NCBI GenBank assembly: GCA_018970605.1
Contig: JAGWWA010000006.1
Location: 1-60,942, forward strand
Source of the DNA: Planctomycetota bacterium
GTDB taxonomy: Bacteria > Planctomycetota > Planctomycetia > Pirellulales > UBA1268
Length of the DNA: 60,942 nt
Direction of reading: 5' to 3'
In this document: piece by piece, positions 39,834-48,206 of the stretch
Position numbering within the stretch: the stretch's first letter is position 1
Layout of the letters: the number at the start of each line of letters is the position of its first letter
The notes under the pieces: generated by a model
Told to the model about the DNA's origin: nothing
Database searches by the model: none
Seen by the model: only the letters and a program-made list of their open reading frames with translations
Translations under genes and position numbers: made by a program

Positions 39834-41039
39834 TCAGGCCTCGTCGAGGACGGCCACGGTCTCGAAGGCTTTGCCCTCCAGCATCTCCAGCGATGCGCCG
39901 CCGCCGGTGGAGACGTGGCTCACCCGGTCGGCGTAGCCGAGCTGCTCGACGGCTGCCGCCGAGTCGCCGCCGCCGATGATCGTCACGGCGCCCTTGGCCG
40001 TCGCCTCGGCCACCGCGTCCGCGACGGCCTTCGTGCCCACGTCGAACGGCGGCATCTCGAACACGCCCATCGGCCCGTTCCAGACCACCGTGCCGGCGGA
40101 GCGGATGATGTCGGCGTATGTTCGGGCCGTCTCGGGGCCGATATCGAGGCCCTCGAAGCCGTCGGGGATCTGGCCCGCCTTCACCACCTGCTTGGTGGCG
40201 GCGGCGGAGAAGTCATCGGCGCAGTGCGTGTCGACTGGCAGGACGAGCTTTCCAGCACCGGCGGCGATCAGCGACTTCGCGAGTTCGACCTTGTCGGGCT
40301 CGACGAGCGACTTGCCCGTCCTGCCTCCCTGGGCGAGCGAGAACGTGTAGGCCATCGCCCCGCCGATCAGCACGTGATCGCAGATCGACAGCAGGTTCGT
40401 GATCACCGCGATCTTGTCCGACACCTTCTTGCCGCCGAGGATTGCGACGAAGGGCCGCTTCGGTTGTGCGATCGCATCGGCGAGGTACTGAATCTCCTTG
40501 TCGACGAGGAAGCCGACCACTGCCGGCTTGCCCAGGGACTTCATGGCCACGGGCACTGCGTGCATGCTCGCCTCGGTGCGATGGCAGGTGCCAAAGGCGT
40601 CGTTGACGTAGGCGTCGGCCAGGGTCGCGAGGCCGTTCACGTAGGCCGAGTCGTCGCCCTTCTTCTCTCCCTTGTTGAAGCGGACGTTCTCGAGCACGAG
40701 CACGCCCCCGGCCGGCAGTGCCTTGGCCTTGGCGTGCGCGTCCGAGCCGCCGGTGTCGGTGGCGAGGGCTACGGGCCTTCCAAGCAGCTCGCCAAGCCGT
40801 TTGGCCACGGGGGCGAGCGAGAACTCCGCCTCGAAGCCCTTGCCTGCCGGGCGGCCGAGGTGCGACATCAGCACGGCCTTGCCTCCACGGTCAATGATCG
40901 ACTTGATCGTCGGCAACGCCATCCGAATCCGTCGGTCGTCGGTGATCGCGCCCGAGTCGTCCTGCGGCACGTTGAAGTCGACGCGAACGAGGATCGTCTT
41001 GCCGGCGGGGTCGAGGGCAGCGACGGACTTCTTGGCCAT
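39834..41039 (-). CDS. pgk: Phosphoglycerate kinase
   Basis: Pgk transfers phosphate between 1,3-bisphosphoglycerate and ADP in glycolysis. The start at 41039 gives 401 aa of canonical sequence: [13 protein letters not shown] (residues 15-27), [86 protein letters not shown] and the nucleotide-binding [13 protein letters not shown] plus [14 protein letters not shown]. Upstream on the minus strand lie a hairpin (41208-41235) and a dispersed repeat (41281-41304). Confidence 0.97.
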   Translation of the reverse strand: MAKKSVAALDPAGKTILVRVDFNVPQDDSGAITDDRRIRMALPTIKSIIDRGGKAVLMSHLGRPAGKGFEAEFSLAPVAKRLGELLGRPVALATDTGGSDAHAKAKALPAGGVLVLENVRFNKGEKKGDDSAYVNGLATLADAYVNDAFGTCHRTEASMHAVPVAMKSLGKPAVVGFLVDKEIQYLADAIAQPKRPFVAILGGKKVSDKIAVITNLLSICDHVLIGGAMAYTFSLAQGGRTGKSLVEPDKVELAKSLIAAGAGKLVLPVDTHCADDFSAAATKQVVKAGQIPDGFEGLDIGPETARTYADIIRSAGTVVWNGPMGVFEMPPFDVGTKAVADAVAEATAKGAVTIIGGGDSAAAVEQLGYADRVSHVSTGGGASLEMLEGKAFETVAVLDEA

Positions 41040-41127
41040 GGTGGAAAGGCTCCTGCGGGGGCTGGGAACGGACGAATCGCGGAGCGGTATTCGACACCGT
41101 GGCCCGCTGATCCGCAAGGCGGCGGGC

Positions 41128-41304
41128 TCTCGCTGGCGCGCCGCTCGGGGCTGTCCGTGCCATTGCGCCGGACGTTCGCTCCGGGCATCCCGCCCGTCGC
41201 TCATTCGCGGCGCACAGGGTATTGACTGTGTGCCGTGTCGCATCCCTTCACGCTGGATGAGGCGCACGGTGGCGGTTCACCCCACGCCTCACGGCGTTGG
41301 GCTT
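41128..41304. repeat. Repeat remnants and hairpin between pgk and the sulfatase gene
   Basis: Three items share this 300-bp gap. 41128-41152 is a degenerate copy of the CTCGCTGGCGCTCGGGGCT repeat with extra bases. 41208-41235 is a hairpin (CGGCGCACAG and CTGTGTGCCG, one mismatch, 8-nt loop). 41281-41304 is a minus-strand copy of the GNRA-loop repeat, identical in stem and loop to the one at 2107-2120. They lie upstream of pgk and downstream of the sulfatase gene, both read leftward. Confidence 0.5.
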
Positions 41305-41341
41305 GGACGAACGGTTCCGCACGGCTCGCCGTGGACTGGTA

Positions 41342-42727
41342 TCACTCACCCCGAGGCCGGTCGCGGGACGGGTCAGCGTCGGGGTTGGGCGTCGGCAGTT
41401 GGCCGCCGACGTCGGCCAGCCAGGCGTCGAGCCGTCGCCGCAGGTCGGCTGCTTTCTCGGGTCGCTTCGCAGCGAGGTCGTCGGCTTCACCGGGGTCGGT
41501 CGCGAGGTCGTAGAGTTCGTCGCGGCCGTCCTCGTAGAAGTGGACGAGCCGCCAGTTCCCCGCGCGGATCGCCGAATGGGGCGTGGCGCCGCCCGGATGA
41601 TAGTGAGGGTAGTGCCAGGCGATCGTCTCGCGGTCGAGCGTGCCGCCGCGGAGCACGGTCGCGAGGCTCCGGCCGTCGAGGGGCTGATCGCCTTGCGTCC
41701 CGGCGCCGGTGAGATCGAGGATCGTTGCCGGAATGTCGGGCGTGATCACCGGCACATCGCTCGTGCTGCCCGGGGCGGTGACACCGGGCCATGAGACGAT
41801 GAACGGCACGCGGACGCCCCCCTCGTAGGCCGACCCCTTTCCCGCGCGGAGCGGCCGCATGTCGGTGATCGAGGCCTGGCCGCCGTTGTCGCTCGTGAAG
41901 AAGATCGCGGTGCGGTCGCGGATGCCGAGTCGCTCGAGGGTTTCGAGGATTCGTCCCGTGGCGTTATCGATGCTCTCGACCATCGCCGCGTAGGCGGCAA
42001 GTCGCGGAGGAATGCCCGGCCGCTTGGCGGCATACCTCGCCGCCGTCTCCGGCTTCGCCTGGATCGGCGTGTGGACGCCATGGTGCGGAAGATAGAGAAA
42101 AAAAGGTTGGTCGCGATGGACCTCGATGAAGGCCACCGCCTCGTCGGCCTCGCGGTCCGTGAGGTATTCCCCCTCGGGGCCGTCCGGCAGCGTGGGAATC
42201 CGGTAGGGAGAGAAGTAGCTCGGAGGCTGACCCTTGGAGGTGCCGCCGCGGTTCACATCGAATCCCTGATGCTCGGGATCGTGCTCGTTGCCGCCAAGGT
42301 GCCACTTGCCGATCGACGCGGTGGCGTAGCCCCGGGCCTTGAGCCGCTCCGCGACCGTCACCGCCTCGAGCGGCAGGTGTTGGGTCCAGTCCGGGGGCCG
42401 CAGCTTCGAATGTGGCCGTGCGTGCCCCGTGATCCAGTCGGTGAGGTGCAGCCTGGCCGGATACTGGCCGGTCATCATCGCCGCCCGGGTCGGCGAGCAG
42501 ACGGTGCAGGCGGAATACGCCGTCGTGAACCGCATGCCCGAGGCGGCCAGCCGGTCGATCTGCGGTGTCTCGTAGAAGTCACTCCCCTGACAGGACAGGT
42601 CCTTCCAGCCCATGTCGTCGACGAGCACGACGATCACGTTTGGGCCGATGTCAGCCGCCCCCGTCTCGAGGGTCGTGGCCGCGAGGAGGAGTCCCACGAT
42701 CGCCAGCGGTCGAAGCACACTGGACAC
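41342..42727 (-). CDS. Secreted sulfatase, single domain
   Basis: A type I sulfatase of the alkaline-phosphatase superfamily, predicted to cut sulfate esters from polysaccharides in the periplasm. No ATG fits well. The GTG at 42727 (or 42718) gives a signal peptide (VLRPLAIVGLLLAATTLETGA). The metal site VVLVDDMGWKDL is followed by the formylglycine signature CSPTRAAMMTGQYPAR, IGKWHLGG, FFTSDNGG and, near the end, the YDLATDPGEADDLA motif. About 461 aa. It is read away from the large sulfatase genes. No formylglycine-generating enzyme is visible in the window. Confidence 0.9.
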   Translation of the reverse strand: MSSVLRPLAIVGLLLAATTLETGAADIGPNVIVVLVDDMGWKDLSCQGSDFYETPQIDRLAASGMRFTTAYSACTVCSPTRAAMMTGQYPARLHLTDWITGHARPHSKLRPPDWTQHLPLEAVTVAERLKARGYATASIGKWHLGGNEHDPEHQGFDVNRGGTSKGQPPSYFSPYRIPTLPDGPEGEYLTDREADEAVAFIEVHRDQPFFLYLPHHGVHTPIQAKPETAARYAAKRPGIPPRLAAYAAMVESIDNATGRILETLERLGIRDRTAIFFTSDNGGQASITDMRPLRAGKGSAYEGGVRVPFIVSWPGVTAPGSTSDVPVITPDIPATILDLTGAGTQGDQPLDGRSLATVLRGGTLDRETIAWHYPHYHPGGATPHSAIRAGNWRLVHFYEDGRDELYDLATDPGEADDLAAKRPEKAADLRRRLDAWLADVGGQLPTPNPDADPSRDRPRGE

Positions 42728-42874
42728 GGGATTTGTCGGCGGTTCACGCCGCACCTGAAGGCGGCGGGCTTGTGCACACGAATGCACCGAAACCAATTGT
42801 GACCAGTCGTCAGTTGCCCGCATACTGTCTCAATCTCGCCTCGGGACGGGTCGCCGACAAGGCTGCCAATCGCG

Positions 42875-45679
42875 GTGAGGCGCATGGGGTCCACGATCAT
42901 GGAAATCGGAAGATGGATTGCGGCGGCGGTCGCAGTCCTCGTCACGGGTGGCACGGTGGCCGCGGCCGGCGGCGATCCGCCGGCCCGTCCCAACGTGGTC
43001 TTGATCGTGGCCGACGATCAGCACTGGCACGATTACGGCTTCATGGGCCACGAGCACCTGCGGACGCCGAACCTCGACCGACTGGCCCGGGAGAGCCTCG
43101 TGTTTCCTCGGGGCTACGTGACGAGCAGCCTCTGCTGCCCGAGCCTGGCGTCGATCATCACGGGCCGTTATCCGCACGAGCACCGGATCGTCGGCAACGA
43201 TCCGCCTGACACGCCGGGCAGCCCCCGGCAGAGCCCGCAGGGCGTCAAGGCGTTCCTTGCCGGCCGCGAACGGATGAACCGTCACCTCGACGAGTGGCCC
43301 ACGCTGCCACGGCTGCTCGCCGCCGCCGGCTACAAAAGCCTCCAGACAGGCAAGTGGTGGCAGGGAGACTTTTCCCGCGGCGGCTTCGACGAGGGAATGA
43401 CGACGGGTCAGCGGCACGGCGACGAGGGGCTCGCCATCGGCCGCGGCACCATGCAGCCGATCTTTGATTTCGTGGGACGGTGCCGCGACGCAGGAACGCC
43501 GTTCTTCGTCTGGTATGCGCCCATGCTGCCCCACGATCCCCATGATCCACCCCAGGAGCTCGTCGATCATTACGCGTCAAAGACCGACAGCGTGCACGTC
43601 GCGCGATACTGGGGCAATGTCGAGCGGTTCGACCGCACCGTCGGCGACCTGCTCGACCACCTCGACCGCGAGGGTCTCTCCCGCGACACGCTCGTGGTCT
43701 ACGTGACCGACAACGGCTGGATTCAGGATCGCGAATCGAAGCGGTTCGCACCGCGGTCGAAGCTGTCGCCGTATGACGGCGGCCTGCGGACGCCGATCAT
43801 GTTTCGCCGGCCGGGCACGATTGCTCCCCACCAGAGCCAGGCCCTCGCCAGCGCCATCGACATCGTGCCGACGGTGCTCGCGGCCTGCGGGATCGAACCG
43901 CCGGCCGGACTGCCGGGCGTGAACGTGCTCGACGAGGCGACGGCAGCGGCCCGCACCCAGGTGTTTGGCGAGTGTTACACGCATACGATCGTCGATCTCG
44001 ACGATCCCGCGGCGAGCCTGCTGTGGCGGTGGACGGTGCACGACCGCTGGAAGCTGATCGTGCCGGCGCCGCCGGCTCCCGGACGGCATTTTCCCGCGTG
44101 GCAGGGGCGACACATCGACGAGGCGTCGCGGGCAAGCTTCGAACGGGGCGAGCCGGAACTGTTCGATGTCGTCGCCGATCCGGACGAGCGCATGGACGTC
44201 GCGGGCGAGCACCCCGACATCGTGTCGCGGCTGCGGGCCGATCTCGACCGCTGGTGGGATCCGGGCGTGCCGAAGCCCGAGCCGGTGTCGACGTCGGCCC
44301 TGCCACGGAAACCGAACCTGCTCGTGTTCCTGGCCGATGACCTCGGTGCCCGGGATCTTGGCTGTGCGGGGAGCACCTTCTACCGCACGCCTGCGATCGA
44401 CGCCCTCGCCGCCGGCGGGATGATGTTCACGCAGGCCTACGCCGCCGCACCCGTCTGCTCACCCACCCGGGCGGCGCTGATGACGGGAAAGTTTCCGGCT
44501 CGCGTCGGGATCACGAACTACATCGGCGGGGAGCGGCGCGGAGCATTGCTCCAGGCCGATTACCGTCGGGCACTGCCCGCCGACGAGACCACGGTCGCAA
44601 AGCGGCTCAAGGCGGCGGGGTACGCCACCGGGGTGTTTGGCAAGTGGCATCTCGGGCCACCGGAAGACGTGCCGTCGCACGGCTTCGAGTGCCGCGGCTC
44701 GATCGACGTCAAGCCGGCGCAGGGTCCCGACGACGATCCACACCACGCCCGCGCGATCGCCCGTCAGGTGACGGCGTTCATCGCGGCCAACCGTGGGAAA
44801 CCCTTTTTCTGCTACGTGCCGCTGCACTCCGTGCACGTTCCGCTGCAGTCCACCGCCGATCTCGTCGCCGGGGCGCGGCGTCGCGCCGCGGCGCGACCGC
44901 CCGCGGATCTTCGGGAGGTTCCCGAGGGCGACCGTACGGCACGCGCGGTGCAGGATCATCCCGTCTATGCGGCCATGATCGATGAGATGGACGAGGCGGT
45001 TTCGACCGTGCTCGCAGCCCTCGAGGAGCAGGATCTCATCGAGGACACGCTCGTCGTGTTCACCAGCGACAATGGCGGCCTCTCGACGGCCGAGGGGTCT
45101 CCGACGTCGAACCTGCCGCTCCGTGCGGGCAAGGGCTATCTCTACGAGGGGGGCATCCGCGTGCCACTCCTCGTCCGCTGGCCCGGCACCGTGACGCCGG
45201 GATCACGCTGTGCCGTGCCGGTGACCACGCTCGACCTCGCTGCGACGCTCGTCGATCTCGGCGGCTGCCCGCCTCCGGCCGGCGAGATGCTCGACGGCAC
45301 GAGTCTGCGGCCGCTCTTGTCGGGAACCGGAGCCATTCCCGCCCGCGACCTCGTCTGGCACTACCCGCACTATTCCAACCAGGGGGGGCGGCCCGCGGCG
45401 GCGCTGCTCGCCGGCGACTCTCCGGATGGCCGGCGCGACAAGCTCGTCGAGTCCTTCGAGGGCGGTCGTGTGGAGCTCTTCGACCTCGCTGCCGACGATG
45501 GGGAGCAGCGGGATCTCGCCGCTGAGCGGCCGGAGCGCGCCGCCGAACTGCGGTCTCGACTCGAGGCTTGGCGAAAGCAGGTTGGCGCCGCCATGCCCAC
45601 GCCCAATCCCGCTCCGGTGGATCCCTTCGGCCCCGACGGCCTGCCGTCAAAGCGGAAACCAGCAGCGACAGGCGGGTAG
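42875..45679 (+). CDS. Two-sulfatase fusion protein, 934 aa
   Basis: One frame encodes a signal peptide and two full sulfatase domains. Domain 1 (about 38-460): VVLIVADDQHWHDYG, signature SSLCCPSLASIITGRYP (formylglycine Cys at 87), YVTDNGW and a tail ending VAGEHPDIVSRLRADL. The usual Arg of CxPxR is Leu91 here. Domain 2 (about 485-910) starts directly as KPNLLVFLADDLGARDLG without a second signal peptide. It has the full CSPTRAALMTGKFP (C528), FGKWHLGP and FTSDNGG. The linker is a short Pro/Ser/Thr stretch. The start could be GTG 42875, ATG 42884 or ATG 42899; the last leaves the best signal peptide (MEIGRWIAAAVAVLV). Confidence 0.9.
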   Translation: MRRMGSTIMEIGRWIAAAVAVLVTGGTVAAAGGDPPARPNVVLIVADDQHWHDYGFMGHEHLRTPNLDRLARESLVFPRGYVTSSLCCPSLASIITGRYPHEHRIVGNDPPDTPGSPRQSPQGVKAFLAGRERMNRHLDEWPTLPRLLAAAGYKSLQTGKWWQGDFSRGGFDEGMTTGQRHGDEGLAIGRGTMQPIFDFVGRCRDAGTPFFVWYAPMLPHDPHDPPQELVDHYASKTDSVHVARYWGNVERFDRTVGDLLDHLDREGLSRDTLVVYVTDNGWIQDRESKRFAPRSKLSPYDGGLRTPIMFRRPGTIAPHQSQALASAIDIVPTVLAACGIEPPAGLPGVNVLDEATAAARTQVFGECYTHTIVDLDDPAASLLWRWTVHDRWKLIVPAPPAPGRHFPAWQGRHIDEASRASFERGEPELFDVVADPDERMDVAGEHPDIVSRLRADLDRWWDPGVPKPEPVSTSALPRKPNLLVFLADDLGARDLGCAGSTFYRTPAIDALAAGGMMFTQAYAAAPVCSPTRAALMTGKFPARVGITNYIGGERRGALLQADYRRALPADETTVAKRLKAAGYATGVFGKWHLGPPEDVPSHGFECRGSIDVKPAQGPDDDPHHARAIARQVTAFIAANRGKPFFCYVPLHSVHVPLQSTADLVAGARRRAAARPPADLREVPEGDRTARAVQDHPVYAAMIDEMDEAVSTVLAALEEQDLIEDTLVVFTSDNGGLSTAEGSPTSNLPLRAGKGYLYEGGIRVPLLVRWPGTVTPGSRCAVPVTTLDLAATLVDLGGCPPPAGEMLDGTSLRPLLSGTGAIPARDLVWHYPHYSNQGGRPAAALLAGDSPDGRRDKLVESFEGGRVELFDLAADDGEQRDLAAERPERAAELRSRLEAWRKQVGAAMPTPNPAPVDPFGPDGLPSKRKPAATGG

Positions 45680-45717
45680 ACTGGTGGCCGCAACCAGGTC
45701 GACGAGGAGGCATGTCG

Positions 45718-47007
45718 ATGCAGCGATCGAGTGGACGGGCGGTGGGTATGGGACTGTTGATGGCGACGACGGTTACGGCCGTCGCCGACAACTGGCCCAC
45801 CTGGCGCGGGCCTGCGCTCGATGGCGCGGCAGCGGGCGGCGGCTACGTGTCCGAGTGGGGACCGGAGAAGCACGTCCTCTGGCGGGTGATGCTGCCGGGA
45901 ATCGGCGCCAGCACGCCGGCGGTCTGGGGCGAGCGGCTCGTGGTCACCTGCACGATCGACGACAAGGACGCCGTGATCTGCCTCGATCGCGCCGGCAAGG
46001 AGGTGTGGCGAAAGACGCTTGGCGAGGCCCGCGCCGGCAAGCATAAGAAGGCGACGGGCGCGAACTCGTCGCCCGTCACCGACGGCGAACTGGTGTGGGT
46101 CTACTTCAAGAGCGGTGAACTCGCCTGCCTCGACCTGGCGAAGGGTGCGGAACGGTGGCGGACGAACCTCCAGCGACGCTTCGGCGAAGACACGCTCTGG
46201 TGGGATCTCGGCACCTCCCCCGTGCTCACGACAAACGCCGTCGTCATCGCCGTGATGCAGACCGGGCCCTCGTATCTCGCCGCCTTCGATCGCGAGACGG
46301 GCGACCTGCTGTGGAAGCACGACCGCGACGTGCCGGCGCCCGAGGAAGCGGCCCAGAGCTATTCGACGCCGCTCGTCACTGCCGGCGACCCCGCCAAGGG
46401 TGAGCCTGCCGAGGTGCTCTTCGTGCTCGGCGCCGATCACGTCACGGCCCACGATGCGGCGAACGGCAGGGAACTCTGGCGGGTCGGCGGGCTCAATCCC
46501 GAGGCCAACGGGTTCTTCCGTTCGATCGCCTCGCCGGTGCTTGCCGGCGACCTCGTGATCGCGCCGTACGCCCGCGGCGGCACGATCACGGCGATCCGTC
46601 GCGGCGGATCGGGCGATGTCTCGACCAGCCACGTGGCCTGGGTCCGCAAGGACGTCGGCTCCGACGTGCCGACGCCCGCGTTCAAGGACGGCCGGATCGT
46701 CGTCTGCGGTGACAAGGGAGTCGTCGAGGGGATCGACGCCGCCACGGGCAGGACGATCTGGCGGAAGCAACTTCCCAAGAACCGCAGCGCCTACAGCGCG
46801 TCGCCGGTGGTCGTGGATGGCCGCGTGGTCGTGGTCCGCGAAGACGGCACGGCAAGCGTGTTGGGCTGGCCGGACGACCCCGGGCAAGGTCCCGAGATCG
46901 TCGGCGGCGGCAGTCTCGAGGAGATGACCGTGGCGACTCCCGTCTGCGTGGACGGGAGGATCTTCCTGCGGACGCACGAGTCCCTGTGGTGCATCGGAGA
47001 CAAGTGA
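45718..47007 (+). CDS. Secreted PQQ-type beta-propeller protein
   Basis: The ATG at 45718 has GAGGAGG at ideal spacing; an ATG at 45712 is too close. A signal peptide is followed by eight-bladed WD/PQQ-like repeats recognisable from phrases such as WPTWRGPALDG, LDRAGKEVWRKTLGEA, LDLAKGAERWRTNL, FDRETGDLLWKHDRD, HDAANGRELWRVGG and IDAATGRTIWRKQLP. This is the BamB/outer-membrane-dehydrogenase-like propeller that planctomycetes encode in many copies. It lacks obvious cofactor-binding residues, so a scaffold or binding role is more likely than dehydrogenase activity (inference). Its stop overlaps the start of the ThuA gene by one base. Confidence 0.85.
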   Translation: MQRSSGRAVGMGLLMATTVTAVADNWPTWRGPALDGAAAGGGYVSEWGPEKHVLWRVMLPGIGASTPAVWGERLVVTCTIDDKDAVICLDRAGKEVWRKTLGEARAGKHKKATGANSSPVTDGELVWVYFKSGELACLDLAKGAERWRTNLQRRFGEDTLWWDLGTSPVLTTNAVVIAVMQTGPSYLAAFDRETGDLLWKHDRDVPAPEEAAQSYSTPLVTAGDPAKGEPAEVLFVLGADHVTAHDAANGRELWRVGGLNPEANGFFRSIASPVLAGDLVIAPYARGGTITAIRRGGSGDVSTSHVAWVRKDVGSDVPTPAFKDGRIVVCGDKGVVEGIDAATGRTIWRKQLPKNRSAYSASPVVVDGRVVVVREDGTASVLGWPDDPGQGPEIVGGGSLEEMTVATPVCVDGRIFLRTHESLWCIGDK

Positions 47008-48155
47008 TGCGTGGATCGCGTTGGGTGGTGGCGGCGAGCTGGTTGGTGGTCGTGGCGGCGTTTGGCGATGCGGCGGCTCGCGCCGAGAACGAAAAACCGT
47101 CGCGGTTGCTGGTGGTGAGCGTCACCACCGGATTCCGGCACGCGTCGATCGGCACGGCGGAGCCCGTGCTCGAGGAGCTCGGCCGCTCGACGGGCCTCTT
47201 TCACTGCGATTTTCTGCGGATGCCGCCGGGTCGGGCGCCACAGCCCAAGGCCCCGAAGCGCGGCAAGGACGTGTCGGACGACGACTGGAAGAAGCAAGAA
47301 GCCGCATTCCGGGCTGAGCAGGAGGCGTTTCGCCGCGACGACCAGGCCTGGCAGGCAGGCCTGTCGAAGGAGTTTGCGAAGGTCTTTTCCGCGGAATCGC
47401 TTCGCGACTTCGACGGCGTGATCTTCCTGAGCACGACGGGTGAGCTGCCGGTGCCCGACCTTGCGGCGTTCCTGGATTGGATCAAGTCGGGCAAGGCGTT
47501 CATCGGGTTCCACGCCGCCACCGACACGTTCAAGAGTTCCGACGCGTACTGCGAGATGATCGGTGGTCACTTTGCCGGACATCCGTGGGTCTCCGGCGGC
47601 GAACACGCCTTCGTGGTGCACGAGCCCGGTCACCGCGTGGCGGCGATGTTTCCGGAGCGGTTCCGCTGGCGGGACGAGATCTACCAGTACGACATGCGCT
47701 ACAAGCCGGAGAACCTCCGCGTGCTCGTGAGCCTCGACATGCAGGGGAGCAGCCCCAAGGAGCCGTGGCACGTGCCGGTGTCGTGGGTCCGCGATTACGG
47801 GAAAGGCCGCGTGTTCTCGACGAACTTCGGCCACAACGACGCGACCTGGAAGGAACCGATGTTCCAGAAGCACATGGTCGAGGGGATCGCCTGGGCGCTC
47901 GGCCGCTTCGACGCGGCGGCGGCGCCGAATCCCGACGTGCAGGCGGCCGAGTATCTGCGGAGCGTGATCGCGGCGGCCGCGGCCGCCGCTGGCACGGACG
48001 CCGACGCCCTGCGGGGGAAGGCCGACGCGAAGATCGCCAACGACGCCTCCTGGGCGACCGGCCTGCGGCCCATGCTCCTCGAACTGCGGGGCATGAAGCC
48101 GGAGGATCGGGCGGCGGCCTACGCACGGGTGGTCACCGAGGTTGAGAAGCCGTAG
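47007..48155 (+). CDS. Secreted ThuA-domain protein with charged insertion
   Basis: Its start ATG shares a base with the upstream stop (TGATG). A signal peptide (about 1-27) leads into a ThuA-like domain of the class I glutamine-amidotransferase fold: LLVVSVTTGFRHASI, FDGVIFLSTTGELPVPDLAAF, GKAFIGFHAATDTFKSSDAYCEMIGGHFAGHP, and GRVFSTNFGHNDATWKEP. Between the first strands a highly charged helix of about 45 residues (centred on DWKKQEAAFRAEQEAFRRDDQAW) is inserted; this is unusual for the family. ThuA proteins in planctomycetes occur with carbohydrate genes, but their activity is not settled. Length is 382 aa. Confidence 0.82.
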   Translation: MRGSRWVVAASWLVVVAAFGDAAARAENEKPSRLLVVSVTTGFRHASIGTAEPVLEELGRSTGLFHCDFLRMPPGRAPQPKAPKRGKDVSDDDWKKQEAAFRAEQEAFRRDDQAWQAGLSKEFAKVFSAESLRDFDGVIFLSTTGELPVPDLAAFLDWIKSGKAFIGFHAATDTFKSSDAYCEMIGGHFAGHPWVSGGEHAFVVHEPGHRVAAMFPERFRWRDEIYQYDMRYKPENLRVLVSLDMQGSSPKEPWHVPVSWVRDYGKGRVFSTNFGHNDATWKEPMFQKHMVEGIAWALGRFDAAAAPNPDVQAAEYLRSVIAAAAAAAGTDADALRGKADAKIANDASWATGLRPMLLELRGMKPEDRAAAYARVVTEVEKP

Positions 48156-48206
48156 CCGGACGGACTGCGGTATCGAGCCCGGACCGGACCACCGGAAGGA
48201 GCATGC

